In this document: positions 1 to 9,123 of the stretch, piece by piece
Position numbering within the stretch: the first letter of the stretch is position 1
How the letters are laid out: each line of letters starts with the position of its first letter
Source: Prevotella sp. tf2-5
GTDB lineage: Bacteria > Bacteroidota > Bacteroidia > Bacteroidales > Bacteroidaceae
Reading direction: 5' to 3'
DNA: 64,000 bases
Assembly: GCF_900115435.1 (NCBI RefSeq)
Contig: NZ_FOWK01000004.1
Coordinates: 62,001 to 126,000, forward strand
Program-made: the position numbers and the translations under genes
The notes under the pieces: generated by a model
What the model was told of the DNA's origin: nothing
Databases searched by the model: none
Seen by the model: only the letters and a program-made list of their open reading frames with translations

Positions 1-1245
1 CCCATGGAGAAAGAGAGAAGTGGTTCTTTTCGTTGTTCTGACGAGCTGTTGAACAACATCTGGGACACCGCAGCCTACACCATGGATCTCACCACCCGTG
101 AGTTCTTTATGGACGGTATCAAGCGTGATCGCTGGACATGGAGTGGTGATGCCATCCAGTCATACCTGATGAACTACTATCTCCGTTTCGACACCGAATG
201 TGTGAAACGTACCATTCGTCAGTTACGAGGCAAAGACCCCGTGACAGCACACGTCAACACCATCATGGACTATACGTTCTATTGGTTTAAGTCTATCCAC
301 GACTACTACCTGTATACGGCAGACCTGAACTTCGTACGTGAGATGTGGTCCCGCATGGTGACACTCATGGACTATGTCGAAGGACGACTGAACGGCGACG
401 GGATGGCAGAAGGAAAGTCTGACGATTGGATCTTCGTGGACTGGGTGGATTTCCCCATGCATAAACGTGGAACACTTTGCTTTGAACAGATTCTGCTCAT
501 GAAGGCAATGGAGACGATGGCTGTCTGTGCCAAGCTCCTAGGTGTCAAGACCGACTACCGTGTGAAGGCAGAGTCACTGCGCAACAAGATCAAACAGACA
601 TTCTGGAGTTATGAGCGTAAAGCATATTATCACGCTATCGAGGAGGGGCAGATGAACCAACAGATCACCAAGTTCCCCAATATGTTTGCCATCCTCTATG
701 GATTAGCCTACGAGGAAGAGCGTCATGAGATCATGAAGAGTGTCATGCTCAACCCTGCGATTGACCCCATCACGACACCTTATATGCGTTTCTACGAATT
801 GGAGACTCTTTGCATTGACGGTTTACAGACAGAGGTCCTGCAGGAGATACGTGACTACTGGGGTGGTATGCTCCATGAGGGCGCTACCTCCTTCTGGGAG
901 AAATACAATCCCGAAGAGACTGGCACACAACATCTAGCCATGTACGGTCGCCCCTATGGCAAAAGTCTGTGTCATGCATGGGGAGCCAGTCCCATCTATC
1001 TGATAGGCAAATATTATTTAGGGGTCCAACCCACCAAGCCCGGTTATGAGGAGTATCTCGTCAAGCCTGTCTTGGGAGACTTACAGTGGATGGAAGGTGA
1101 TGTTCCGACACCTTTTGGTAAGATTCATGTGTCGATGAGCCGACAGGAGGTCACCATCTATAGTGACGGTGGACACGGAACCCTGATGATTGGAGAGAAA
1201 GAAATAGAGATTCCCGCAAAACAAGAAATAAAGATAGGTCTATGA
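1..1245 (+). CDS. Alpha-L-rhamnosidase, GH78-type, 3' part (5' end outside window)
   Basis: The reading frame is open to the first base, so the gene starts upstream of the window and the Met at base 4 is probably internal. The visible 413 residues match the (alpha/alpha)6 catalytic barrel and C-terminal beta domain of GH78 enzymes, which release terminal L-rhamnose from pectin and plant glycosides. Recognisable pieces are RDRWTWSGD (residues 41-49), SDDWIFVDW near 140, GATSFWE near 300, and HAWGASP near 330, followed by a beta-sandwich tail from about 345. The stop overlaps the next start by 4 bp (ATGA), so the two are translationally coupled and probably belong to one polysaccharide-utilisation operon. 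The N-terminal signal and accessory domains cannot be seen. The family call is firm; the exact substrate is inferred. Confidence 0.85.
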   Translation, partial: PMEKERSGSFRCSDELLNNIWDTAAYTMDLTTREFFMDGIKRDRWTWSGDAIQSYLMNYYLRFDTECVKRTIRQLRGKDPVTAHVNTIMDYTFYWFKSIHDYYLYTADLNFVREMWSRMVTLMDYVEGRLNGDGMAEGKSDDWIFVDWVDFPMHKRGTLCFEQILLMKAMETMAVCAKLLGVKTDYRVKAESLRNKIKQTFWSYERKAYYHAIEEGQMNQQITKFPNMFAILYGLAYEEERHEIMKSVMLNPAIDPITTPYMRFYELETLCIDGLQTEVLQEIRDYWGGMLHEGATSFWEKYNPEETGTQHLAMYGRPYGKSLCHAWGASPIYLIGKYYLGVQPTKPGYEEYLVKPVLGDLQWMEGDVPTPFGKIHVSMSRQEVTIYSDGGHGTLMIGEKEIEIPAKQEIKIGL

Positions 1246-3848
1246 TCAAGAAACTGATATTCGCACTGTGTTTGTTATATACACCAGTTACCTACGCGAA
1301 GGTAAAAGTCAAGAACGTGAGTCCTCAGACAAACTATGCCGCCAGTCTGTTGACAGGAAAGGAAGGTAAGTTCAACGTGTCTGTTGAAGTGGCTGGCAAC
1401 GGTGAGGCAGAAGGGTTCACACTCCTCAGAAAAGACAAGCATATCCGTGTTATCGGCAACGATGGTGCGGGTGCGATCTATGGTGTCAACAAATTACTGG
1501 AGCTGTTGCGGGAAGATCCCACGCTCAGCACCCTGACCACACAGAGTGAGGTGCCACAGATGAAACTGCGAGGTGCCTGTGTGGGGTTGCAGAAGACGGT
1601 CTACCTCCCTGGTCATCGTGTCTACGAATATCCCTATACCCCCGAGAACTTCCCTTGGTTCTATGACAAGGCTTTATGGATCAAGTATCTGGATTTACTC
1701 GCAGAGAACAATATGAACACGGTCTATCTCTGGAATGGTCATCCCTTTGCCTCCTTGGTGAAACTCAAAGACTACCCCTTTGCGCCAGAGGTGGATGACG
1801 AGACGATGCAGAAGAACCAGGAGATGTTCGGGTTCCTCGTTGACGAGGCAGACCGCCGTGGCATCCGTGTCATCCAGATGTTCTATAATATCATCCTCAG
1901 CAAACCCTTCGCCGACCATTATGGTCTGAAGACACAAGATCGTAACCGTCCTATCACCCCCTTGATTGCCGACTACACCCGTAAGTCTATCGCTGCCTTC
2001 ATCGAGAAATATCCGAAGGTGGGATTCCTGGTTTGTCTGGGTGAGGCGATGTCGGGTATCGATAATGACATCAAATGGATGACAGAGACGGTGATTCCTG
2101 GTATCAAAGACGGTCTGAGGGCGTCAGGACGTACGGACACGCCTCCTATCATCCTTCGCAACCATGACACGGATGGACCTGCCGTGCTGAAAGCCTCCCT
2201 CCCACTCTACCCGAACATCTATACGATGAACAAATACACGGGAGAGTCGTTGACGACCTATGAGCCTGGTGGTCCCTGGGGTGAGACACATCGTATGCTT
2301 GCCGCTGCAGCACCGATTCATATTGACAATGTACATATCCTCGCCAACCTGGAGCCGTGGAGGTGGTCGTCACCTGCCTTCACCCAGAAAGCAGTACAGG
2401 CGATGCACAAGATTCATCATTCAAAGGGACTGCATCTTTATCCACAGGCTTCCTACTGGGACTGGCCCTATACTGCTGACAAGCTTCCTCACGGAGAACG
2501 GTTGTTACAGATTGACCGCGACTGGATGTGGTATCGTGTCTGGGGACGTTATGCATGGAACTGTGACCGAGGACAAGACCAGACCTACTGGAAGCAACAG
2601 CTTTCCGACTATTACGGTATTGACACCATTGCTGCCGGACAATTGTTGAAGGCTTATGATGAAGCGGGTGAGATTGCCCCCAAGCTCCTTCGCCGCTTCG
2701 GTATCACTGAGGGCAACCGACAGACCTTGTTGCTCGGTATGACGATGGGAGAGCTGGTGAATCCATACAAATACACCATCTACCCTGGTTTCTATGAGAG
2801 TTGCGGACCACAGGGTGAGAAACTCATCGAGTACGTGGAGAAAGAATGGAAAGGAGAAAAACATGTCGGGGAACTTCCTCTGGATATCGTTGACCAGTGC
2901 GTGCAACACGGTATAGAAGCAGAACATGCCGTCAACATCATTATGGCAAAGCCGACCCGTCATGCCGACGAGTTTGAGCGTGTGAGAAAAGACATGATCT
3001 TCTACCGTATGTTCGCTGCTTCTTTCCGTTGGAAAGTGTTGGCAGCACAACAGGTACTGAACTACAAATGGTCACAGGACATCAAGTATCTGGAGAAAGC
3101 CGTGGAGCATCTGGAGCAAAGTCAGTACTGGTGGAACGCACTGAGCATGTCCACACAAGACTCCTACCTCTATGCCAACTCCATGCAGACAGCCCAGCGT
3201 CGCATCCCCGTAGGTGGTGATGGTGGAAAGATGAAGACATGGAGTGAACTTGCCGTCGTCTACCAGTCAGAGCTGGATGCACTGAAAGAGAATATCAAGA
3301 AGTTGAAGAACCCTGTGGCACATACGGATGAGCATATCCAACCTGCCCAGCCTGCCAATGTGAAAATCTTCACGAAGAACATACAACTCATACCCCTGCG
3401 GAAAGGATCCGTCGTCTTCGAGAACCGTCCTGATACTCCTGTCGACTCTGTAGCTCCGGAACTGGTTGGGATGCAGGCACTCGTACTGAATCGTGACACC
3501 ACACGTATCGTAGGTACCACCATTGAGTTTGAGAGTGACAAACCCGTGAAACTGCTCGTCGGTCTCTTCAAGGATGACGACCCCAAATGGGCGAAAGCCC
3601 CGAAACTGGAGATTGATGCCACAGGTAATGAGTACGGTCAGGCAGAGCCCTTGCTCACCAATGCCATCAGTATCGTACAGATGCCAAAGGTGAACATCCA
3701 CCAATACACCCTGCCCGCCGGTCGTCAGACCTTGCATCTACCCAAGGGAATCCTCATGGTGGCAGGCTTTACCATTAGCGACATCAAATCCCGCGACTGC
3801 GGTCTCAACGGTCCCTCTGGAGAAGTCGACTGGTTGTTCCAGAAATAA
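1242..3848 (+). CDS. Secreted glycoside hydrolase with GH20/GH67-like N-terminal domain
   Basis: This is an 868-residue protein with a signal peptide (MIKKLIFALCLLYTPVTYA) and export to the periplasm or surface. Residues ~45-90 end in VIGNDGAGAIYGVNKLLELL, the pattern of the small alpha/beta domain that precedes the TIM barrel in GH20 hexosaminidases and GH67 alpha-glucuronidases. From about residue 105 a TIM-barrel-like domain follows (WIKYLDLLAENNMNTVYLWN, then FLVDEADRRGIRVIQMF and VGFLVCLGEAM), then a helical region and a C-terminal beta domain from about 700. It is coupled to the GH78 gene, so a role in releasing a side-chain sugar, perhaps a uronic acid, from a rhamnose-containing polysaccharide is likely. 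I cannot place it in a numbered CAZy family, and the catalytic residues are not certain. Confidence 0.7.
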   Translation: MIKKLIFALCLLYTPVTYAKVKVKNVSPQTNYAASLLTGKEGKFNVSVEVAGNGEAEGFTLLRKDKHIRVIGNDGAGAIYGVNKLLELLREDPTLSTLTTQSEVPQMKLRGACVGLQKTVYLPGHRVYEYPYTPENFPWFYDKALWIKYLDLLAENNMNTVYLWNGHPFASLVKLKDYPFAPEVDDETMQKNQEMFGFLVDEADRRGIRVIQMFYNIILSKPFADHYGLKTQDRNRPITPLIADYTRKSIAAFIEKYPKVGFLVCLGEAMSGIDNDIKWMTETVIPGIKDGLRASGRTDTPPIILRNHDTDGPAVLKASLPLYPNIYTMNKYTGESLTTYEPGGPWGETHRMLAAAAPIHIDNVHILANLEPWRWSSPAFTQKAVQAMHKIHHSKGLHLYPQASYWDWPYTADKLPHGERLLQIDRDWMWYRVWGRYAWNCDRGQDQTYWKQQLSDYYGIDTIAAGQLLKAYDEAGEIAPKLLRRFGITEGNRQTLLLGMTMGELVNPYKYTIYPGFYESCGPQGEKLIEYVEKEWKGEKHVGELPLDIVDQCVQHGIEAEHAVNIIMAKPTRHADEFERVRKDMIFYRMFAASFRWKVLAAQQVLNYKWSQDIKYLEKAVEHLEQSQYWWNALSMSTQDSYLYANSMQTAQRRIPVGGDGGKMKTWSELAVVYQSELDALKENIKKLKNPVAHTDEHIQPAQPANVKIFTKNIQLIPLRKGSVVFENRPDTPVDSVAPELVGMQALVLNRDTTRIVGTTIEFESDKPVKLLVGLFKDDDPKWAKAPKLEIDATGNEYGQAEPLLTNAISIVQMPKVNIHQYTLPAGRQTLHLPKGILMVAGFTISDIKSRDCGLNGPSGEVDWLFQK

Positions 3849-3852
3849 TTAC

Positions 3853-4590
3853 TTAAAACTCTTCCACATAGCTGCTATACACATGATCATCTCCTTCTAT
3901 GCCAAACACATAAAGGGGATGATGGGGCATGTTATCGACATTCGACATCAGGAATGCAATGGTCTTAGCGTCATTGATAATCTTGTCAGCAGACGGGTCA
4001 CCGTCTTCATCCGCCAACTCCATGTTGAAATACACAACACCTTCAGCATCCATATAGTTGGAGCCTTGATGACTGGCATTACATTCGGCAGTATATTCAA
4101 AAACGAACATGCCATCGACATATTTCCCCAACAAGAGCTGGCAGCCTCCAGAGATATAAGTAAGAGAGAGACAATAATCCTTGTATTTACCTGAAGGGAT
4201 AACACGTACTACTTGATAGTCTCCCAAGTCTTTCAAAGGGCGTAGCTGGACATCCGTACAGTACTTCTTCATAACGAAGACCGTTTTTTCATAATATTGT
4301 GCCTTATACCATTCTCCTTGTTCCTGCCAGACGGGAAGAACCTGGGCATCAACAGGCATTTCACCTGGACGCGACTTTCCCTTCCGCCATGTCAAAAGGG
4401 AAGACTCTTCACTATCGTCCCATGCCAGACGAGCACTTTGTGCAGAGGGTTTCTGATGAAGCTGGACACCTTTCTCCACTCGTACATATTTCTTGAAAGG
4501 AGCTGGCTTCACAGCGAAAGGCTCCTGAGCCATTCCCTTCAGGGCAACAGCAGCGAAAACAGCAACAATAAAAGCAAATTTCTTTATCAT
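3853..4590 (-). CDS. Secreted SH3-like domain protein, unknown function
   Basis: This is a 245-residue protein starting at the Met before KKFAFIVAVFAAVALKG, which gives a normal signal peptide ending near GMAQ. A longer frame exists but would put 15 charged residues before the signal. Residues ~30-115 (VRVEKGVQLHQKPSAQSARL, then WYKAQYYEKTVFVMKKYC) look like a bacterial SH3 domain. The C-terminal half (SLTYISGGCQLLLG, AECNASHQGSNY) is a beta-rich domain I do not recognise. It is a single gene with its own promoter at 4669-4699, converging on the glycosidase gene with only 4 bp between the two ends. Role unknown; periplasmic location inferred from the signal. Confidence 0.7.
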   Translation of the reverse strand: MIKKFAFIVAVFAAVALKGMAQEPFAVKPAPFKKYVRVEKGVQLHQKPSAQSARLAWDDSEESSLLTWRKGKSRPGEMPVDAQVLPVWQEQGEWYKAQYYEKTVFVMKKYCTDVQLRPLKDLGDYQVVRVIPSGKYKDYCLSLTYISGGCQLLLGKYVDGMFVFEYTAECNASHQGSNYMDAEGVVYFNMELADEDGDPSADKIINDAKTIAFLMSNVDNMPHHPLYVFGIEGDDHVYSSYVEEF

Positions 4591-4668
4591 ATTCAGTATA
4601 TATTTATTGGACTCATAAATTCTCACCCTGTACACAACTCCATAACAGATGCCTGTTCTTCATCACCG

Positions 4669-4699
4669 CAAAGATAAATATTTTATTCCAATCTACAAA
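4669..4699 (-). promoter_or_regulatory. Bacteroidota promoter for the SH3-like gene
   Basis: On the minus strand, TTTG (4699-4696), 19 bases, then TATCTTTG (4676-4669) fits the Bacteroidota primary-sigma consensus TTTG-N19/20-TAnnTTTG. It lies about 80 bases upstream of the ATG at 4590. Confidence 0.7.
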
Positions 4700-4740
4700 A
4701 TAATTAGACATTAAACCATCTGACTTCAGCCTTCATTCGA

Positions 4741-4778
4741 CACAAAACCTCATACCCGAATCAGGTATCAGGTCTGTG
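4741..4778. repeat. Imperfect palindrome, CCTCATACC / GGTATcAGG type
   Basis: CACAAAACCTCATACC pairs with GGTATCAGGTCTGTG across a 7-base centre. The same core (CCTCATACC..AGGTATGAGG) recurs as a perfect hairpin at 30287-30329, so this is one member of a small dispersed palindrome family. Confidence 0.55.
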
Positions 4779-4807
4779 CTCACAAAGGGACTAGCCCCCT
4801 TGTGAGC
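4778..4807 (-). terminator. Hairpin downstream of the 275-residue TonB-like gene
   Basis: GCTCACAAAGGG and CCCCCTTGTGAGC form a stem of about 12 bp with a 5-base loop, just beyond the stop codon at 4831. A second small stem (GTGTC..GACAC) and the 12-bp palindrome GACACATGTGTC at 4821-4832 sit between hairpin and stop. No clear T-run follows on the minus strand, so termination is likely but not certain. Related hairpins occur at 16140-16166 and, more weakly, at 11688-11712. Confidence 0.5.
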
Positions 4808-4830
4808 AGGGGTGTCCCGCGACACATGTG

Positions 4831-5658
4831 TCATTTGAAAACGATAGGACAGGGGTATCTGTAACGTACCACCACTCCTGTGTTTCTTGCAGGATTCCAC
4901 GCAGGCATTGCTTTGACCAAGCGGATGGCCTCGGCTTCAAATTCCGCTTTAAACTCCGGGGCTGTGTTACGAGAAACCTTTATATCCGTCAGGCTTCCGT
5001 CTATTTCAACAATGAATGTAACGAGTACCCTTCCAGTGACTCCTTTCTCCTTGGCTTTCGCTGGGTACTTTATGTTGGCCTTTATCCAAGAAATGAGGGC
5101 TGCATCTCCACCATGAAACGAAGGAGGAGTGTCAGTAATATCATACACTTTACCGCTTGCTTTTGACTCACGGATCTTCTTTTCTCTTGCCTCTGCCATA
5201 TCTCTTGCTTCTTTGGCTTTCGTTTCCCTATCCATCACACTCACAAAGAATTCTATTTTATAGCGGACGACTTTACCATTCTTTGTGGCAGGAGTCCATG
5301 TCGGCATCGTTGTCAATATGCGCATGACTTCCTTCTTGACAGAAGGTGGGACAGGTCTTTCTTCAACCCCTTTCGATGTCAGGTGTTGATGCCCCTTTAT
5401 TTCAATATTGGAGAGCTTCCCGTTCTTTTCCACGACAAATGCAATCTCCACATTCATCACTTTTTCCGGAGCATCAGCGGGTCTGCGGTAGTGGTCTATA
5501 ATATAATCCACTTCACTTCCAATTTCACCATTAAAAATGGGCGATTTATCAACGTTTGAGGTGTAAATCTTGTTATCCTGCGCCTGAACAGGACTCTGAA
5601 TACCGCACATCATAAAGATGGCTAACAGGCTTGCCAATCGTAATACTAACGTTTTCAT
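4831..5658 (-). CDS. Periplasmic protein with two TonB-C-terminal-like domains
   Basis: The 275-residue product starts at MKTLVLRLASLLAIFMM, giving a cleavable signal ending near VQAQ; the longer frame adds an N-terminus that would spoil the signal. Residues ~35-140 are a degenerate TonB_C-like domain (YYRRPADAP-type start, FVVEKNGKLSNIEI, MPTWTPATKNGKVVRY). Residues ~175-275 are a canonical one (GGDAALISWIKANIKYP, GRVLVTFIVEIDGSLTDIKV, MPAWNPARNTG). There is no membrane anchor or proline-rich spacer, so this is not a normal energy-transducing TonB; a soluble periplasmic partner is more likely. It is the last gene of a three-gene run with its paralogue at 6315-7103. Confidence 0.75.
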   Translation of the reverse strand: MKTLVLRLASLLAIFMMCGIQSPVQAQDNKIYTSNVDKSPIFNGEIGSEVDYIIDHYRRPADAPEKVMNVEIAFVVEKNGKLSNIEIKGHQHLTSKGVEERPVPPSVKKEVMRILTTMPTWTPATKNGKVVRYKIEFFVSVMDRETKAKEARDMAEAREKKIRESKASGKVYDITDTPPSFHGGDAALISWIKANIKYPAKAKEKGVTGRVLVTFIVEIDGSLTDIKVSRNTAPEFKAEFEAEAIRLVKAMPAWNPARNTGVVVRYRYPCPIVFK

Positions 5659-5736
5659 ATTTTGAATGCTATTGATGTTATAATTTTCTCTTATTCTTAA
5701 TTCTGAGTGCATATATATTATTATCCATATTGTACC

Positions 5737-6306
5737 TCAATCTATATCCTCGTAATGGGAGTAGCCATAACTATCCTTGTCCTCAACGGCTTGCAGGAAA
5801 GCGCAGTCTCTGAGAGAGATGGCGACACAATCCGTTTCACAAGGATTGCTGAATCCATCCCATGTCATGTCCAACCTCCCTTGTGGAAGATCCCAGCGGA
5901 GATCAATTTCGTGAGGTCTCGGACTTCCGCCATATCCATGGTCATCGTAATATGGCTCCGTGTCAATGGTTTGCTTCATATATTCAAGCATGGGCATCAT
6001 TTCGTCCTCACTGATTTTCTTTTTGGTCTTCACGATCACCAGTCCTATCAGGTCTTTTCTGCTAATGCCAGAGTCGTGGACTGTGACAGAGCAAGAACCG
6101 AATACGGGAAGTTCACAACTAAAGGTTTTCTTCTGGTCGTCTTCGCTATAAAGGCTATACCCTGACTGTTTCAGGATTCCTTCACTAAAAGCAACCAGTG
6201 ATGTGTTGAGTATAGTGTGTTGCTGAATGCAGAGGTGGTTCTCACCTACGAACATATTATCAGTCCTACATTGGTTACCCATATCCGTTAGATCAGAGGA
6301 TTGCAT
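5737..6306 (-). CDS. Hypothetical protein, 189 residues, between two TonB-like genes
   Basis: I start it at MQSSDLTDMGNQ (6306), 8 bases after the stop of the upstream TonB-like gene; the longer frame would overlap that gene by 70 bases. No signal peptide, membrane segment or known motif is visible. The protein is acidic with many Cys (QCRTD, SCELPVFGSCSV, NPCETDCVAISLRDC). Its position between two TonB_C-like paralogues suggests co-expression with them. Function unknown. It could be a cytosolic partner or a diverged domain of the same family. Confidence 0.5.
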   Translation of the reverse strand: MQSSDLTDMGNQCRTDNMFVGENHLCIQQHTILNTSLVAFSEGILKQSGYSLYSEDDQKKTFSCELPVFGSCSVTVHDSGISRKDLIGLVIVKTKKKISEDEMMPMLEYMKQTIDTEPYYDDHGYGGSPRPHEIDLRWDLPQGRLDMTWDGFSNPCETDCVAISLRDCAFLQAVEDKDSYGYSHYEDID

Positions 6307-6314
6307 ATTTGTTT

Positions 6315-7103
6315 TTATTTGAAGGTCATGGGGATCGAGTACTTCACACGGACGGGTTTGCCTTTTTCCTTGCCAGGCTTCCACTTGGGCATGGCTTTCA
6401 CCAAGCGGATGGCTTCGGCATCCAATTTCGGAGTTACTGACTTTTTGATTTTCGGATTGGATATAGAACCGTCCTTCTCAACAATAAACTGCACGACACA
6501 GCGTCCTATTTCCTCATGAGGCTTGACTTGCTCAGAAAACCATTTGACGAAGGCTTCGATACCACCAGGGAATTCTGGCAATTCTTCAGTAACCTCGTAT
6601 ACATAGTTGGGGTCTAACTTTTCTGCTTGTTCTTCATCAATGTGAGGAAAATCCATATGATGTATTATGAAATGGAACTCATACCTATAACGGATGGCTT
6701 TGCCGTTTTTCTTGGCGGGTGTCCATTTATGCATAGTTCTTATGATATTCGTAACCTCTCTTTTTACGGATGGCAGCAGCTTGGTGGTTTTAGTCTTTGT
6801 TTGTCCATCCCATCCTTGCACCTGGATGTTAGAGAGTGTGCCATTGGGCTCAACCACGAAAGAGATGAACACATTTTCGTATTTCTTAGCATCAGCCGGT
6901 TGGCAATAATGATTCACCAGCCACAGTTCTTCAGGGGACATAATCATAACACGTCCCGAAAACTCATTCTCCTTAGCATACACCGGCAGTGTAATGCTGG
7001 CATCCTTCTTAGCATCATCATACGTATAAATTTTGCCTTGTGCCTGTACATCCGCAGCAACTGCGAACAGGCATACTAACGTAATTAACAAAAATTGTTT
7101 CAT
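6315..7103 (-). CDS. Periplasmic protein with two TonB-C-terminal-like domains (paralogue)
   Basis: This 262-residue protein has a clear signal peptide (MKQFLLITLVCLFAVAADVQAQ) and the same plan as the protein at 4831-5658. A diverged TonB_C-like domain (CQPADAKKYENVFISFVVEP, MHKWTPAKKNGKAIRYRYEF) is followed by a canonical one (FPGGIEAFVKWFSEQVKP, GRCVVQFIVEKDGSISN, MPKWKPGKEKGKPVRVKY). It has no transmembrane anchor. The two copies share MP/MHxWTPAxKNGK signatures and arose by duplication. It heads the three-gene run. Members of this kind are common in Bacteroidota, but their partner is not known to me. Confidence 0.75.
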   Translation of the reverse strand: MKQFLLITLVCLFAVAADVQAQGKIYTYDDAKKDASITLPVYAKENEFSGRVMIMSPEELWLVNHYCQPADAKKYENVFISFVVEPNGTLSNIQVQGWDGQTKTKTTKLLPSVKREVTNIIRTMHKWTPAKKNGKAIRYRYEFHFIIHHMDFPHIDEEQAEKLDPNYVYEVTEELPEFPGGIEAFVKWFSEQVKPHEEIGRCVVQFIVEKDGSISNPKIKKSVTPKLDAEAIRLVKAMPKWKPGKEKGKPVRVKYSIPMTFK

Positions 7104-7206
7104 AATCGTATCGTTTTAAGTTTAATCTTTATTGCTGATAGTTGCATGTATCTCCCTCGATAGAGATAGTGTTGGTGTGAAAGCATTCACTCCTTGTGAG
7201 CACTTT

Positions 7207-7797
7207 TTATTTCAGAAGATTCTTTTTCAAAATATCTGAAGTTTTGGCTTTGATTATTTTATAGGCATTGAAATTGTTGGCTTTGACGATAGACATCAAA
7301 TAATCATAGCTGCGTTGACTCTCTGTCAGACATTGATCCTTTTCGACGTACAATGTCCAGTATTTGTTGAGTTTCTTATCGTATATCTTCATTGCCGGAA
7401 AGTCTTTATACTTCGTGATGATGTAATAATACCGCTTGGAGACATCGCAGAAGATCACATTATTCTCTTCCTCATCATATCCGACAGTATTGCATAAGAA
7501 GACTGCGTACCAGAGCTCTTTCTTGGTAAGAATAGGACAGTCAAAATACACCTCTCCGTAGCGGTCAATAACCTGCAGGTCGCAATTGTTTTTAATATCT
7601 CTTTTCTTTCCTTTATAGAAGTCTTGTACGTCATGAATAATTATAGAGGCATAGTATTTGAAGTCCTTCCTGTTATTGGCATTGTCAAGAATGATGTCGA
7701 AATAAAACCTATGAAAACGTCTTTGGGCAGATGTATTCATCGGGAATGTCACCATCATGGCGACCAACAAAATAAAGATTGAAGTGATTCTTTTCAT
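7207..7797 (-). CDS. Secreted hypothetical protein, 196 residues
   Basis: The signal peptide is MKRITSIFILLVAMMVTFPMNTSAQ. The mature part is rich in Tyr, Lys and Asp (FHRFYFDIILDNANNRKDFKYY, KRYYYIITKYKDFP) and ends in a basic stretch (IKAKTSDILKKNLLK). No family is recognised. The gene lies between the TonB-like run and another small secreted protein on the same strand, with long gaps on both sides, so it is probably monocistronic. Confidence 0.6.
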   Translation of the reverse strand: MKRITSIFILLVAMMVTFPMNTSAQRRFHRFYFDIILDNANNRKDFKYYASIIIHDVQDFYKGKKRDIKNNCDLQVIDRYGEVYFDCPILTKKELWYAVFLCNTVGYDEEENNVIFCDVSKRYYYIITKYKDFPAMKIYDKKLNKYWTLYVEKDQCLTESQRSYDYLMSIVKANNFNAYKIIKAKTSDILKKNLLK

Positions 7798-8138
7798 AAT
7801 TCTATTGTTTTAAGTATATCTTTCTTCGGCTCTTGTAACTCCTCAGCAGCCAAAGGCATTCCTGAGGGTGTTATGTCATGTACCAGTCCCTTGTAACATC
7901 CCGGCTAACACACACACAAAAAACTAAAAAAGATTTTCTTCATAGGGCTTCACGATTGTAAAGGTTAAACATTCTTTCGCAAAAATACTTACTTATTTTG
8001 AAACCTCCAATCATTTCATCAAAAAAGTGCACTTTCTTACATCAGACATCAGCCATCTTACATCTTTCGCCCTTAACCCTGAACCAAAAGTTCCCTCATA
8101 CTTCAGCCCTCAAACTTCATCAGTAGTACCTGTTCTTT
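7798..8138. other. Intergenic stretch without a gene
   Basis: These 341 bases hold no supported ORF. CAAAAATA at 7980-7987 reads TATTTTTG on the minus strand and is a possible -7 element for the gene starting at 7797; no good -33 box is seen. Around 8036-8120 there is degenerate repetition of CATC/CAGCC/CTTCA words, as elsewhere in the intergenic DNA of this window. Confidence 0.5.
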
Positions 8139-8678
8139 TTAATGTTCACGGTTTTTGGTGTCATATTCCGATATGATACGGCGAAAATAAGCCTTGTCGT
8201 CCTCACCATCATCTGTGGGGCTGAAATCATCGACATACCAGTCACCACGTTCAAAGCGGAGGGCGATAGTTGTTTCATTATCACTGAAGTTATGAATGAC
8301 AAGATCAACGAGAGCCGTAGAGTCTGTGACGTTATAGACCTTCGCCACCTTGCAGCTCCAATCATCAGAGAAGTCCTGTCCGCAGACCCAATGGTCGTAG
8401 TCAAACAAGACGTCATCCGTCTTATCACATATATCCAGAGCCTGCTTCATCAATGCATAATATTGCTGAGAGCAGTACGCACTGTCACGATTGAAAGGGC
8501 TTTGAATATAATCCACCCGATTTCCATCGGCGTCATAAGTTGACTTACCAACTCCCTGATAGATTGTGGCAATACGTTGACGGATATAGGTCTCAGAGTG
8601 CTTATCTTGCCCATAGACTGTCAGTGCCACCAGCAGCAACACCGCAGTCATCATCATCCTCGAAATTGTCTTCATCAT
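8139..8678 (-). CDS. Secreted small protein, DUF3828-like
   Basis: This is a 179-residue protein with a signal peptide (MKTISRMMMTAVLLLVALTVYGQ; the gene may start at the first or second Met). The body (YIRQRIATIYQGVG, DSAYCSQQYYALMKQALD, DHWVCGQDFSDDWSCKVAKV, STALVDLVIHNF, IALRFERGDWYVDDF) has the cystatin-like/NTF2-like layout of DUF3828 proteins, in which a WYVDDF-type strand is typical. Periplasmic location is inferred. Two Cys in CGQDFSDDWSC may form a disulfide. The family assignment is tentative. Confidence 0.6.
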   Translation of the reverse strand: MMKTISRMMMTAVLLLVALTVYGQDKHSETYIRQRIATIYQGVGKSTYDADGNRVDYIQSPFNRDSAYCSQQYYALMKQALDICDKTDDVLFDYDHWVCGQDFSDDWSCKVAKVYNVTDSTALVDLVIHNFSDNETTIALRFERGDWYVDDFSPTDDGEDDKAYFRRIISEYDTKNREH

Positions 8679-8761
8679 TGTATCATTTTATTGGTTCTTA
8701 GCTATTTCTGCATCGATGATAAAGATATCAACGTCTTTATCTCTAAGAACGTTTCTTGGTA

Positions 8762-9115
8762 CTAAATCCCATACCACAAACTCATCATTAGTGAAACGCC
8801 CTTCATTTTTTTGCTTTGTGAATCCAATAGCAGCCATATAGGTTTCATATCATTTTCGTTTCCACTTGGTCCTGGAACGCCTATATTGAAGACATCATTC
8901 ATTGGGAGCCATATACCATTATCTTTGGCATATTGCTCGGCAACACGTTGTTCAACTTCTAAACGGCTTACATATTCTTTGCCATTTCGAAGTTGTGTTT
9001 CATATAATTCGCAGCGTCGACGGAGTTCATCGGAGATTTCATGGATTCTACTATTTTCCGCAGTTTCCTCTCCACTGCTTCTTTGTGAAACTGATTCAGG
9101 TATGTCATGATTCAT
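8762..9115 (-). CDS. Small hypothetical protein, 117 residues
   Basis: This soluble protein has no signal peptide. The N-terminal half is a strongly charged predicted helix (SDELRRRCELYETQLRN, YVSRLEVEQRVAEQYAKDNG); the C-terminal part is LPMNDVFNIGVPGPSGNEND and then a short hydrophobic end. I do not recognise the family; the end resembles a fragment cut from a longer protein. A promoter-like sequence at 9124-9155 lies almost directly against the ATG, leaving a leader of only a few bases. Confidence 0.45.
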   Translation of the reverse strand: MNHDIPESVSQRSSGEETAENSRIHEISDELRRRCELYETQLRNGKEYVSRLEVEQRVAEQYAKDNGIWLPMNDVFNIGVPGPSGNENDMKPIWLLLDSQSKKMKGVSLMMSLWYGI

Positions 9116-9123
9116 ATTTTTTG

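Noticed and set aside
2505..3050. Minus-strand open frame within the second glycosidase
   Set aside because: Antisense shadow of a continuous coding gene, without signal or motif.
4297..4677. Plus-strand frame across the SH3-like gene and its promoter
   Set aside because: Antisense to a gene with a clear signal peptide, and it crosses that gene's promoter.
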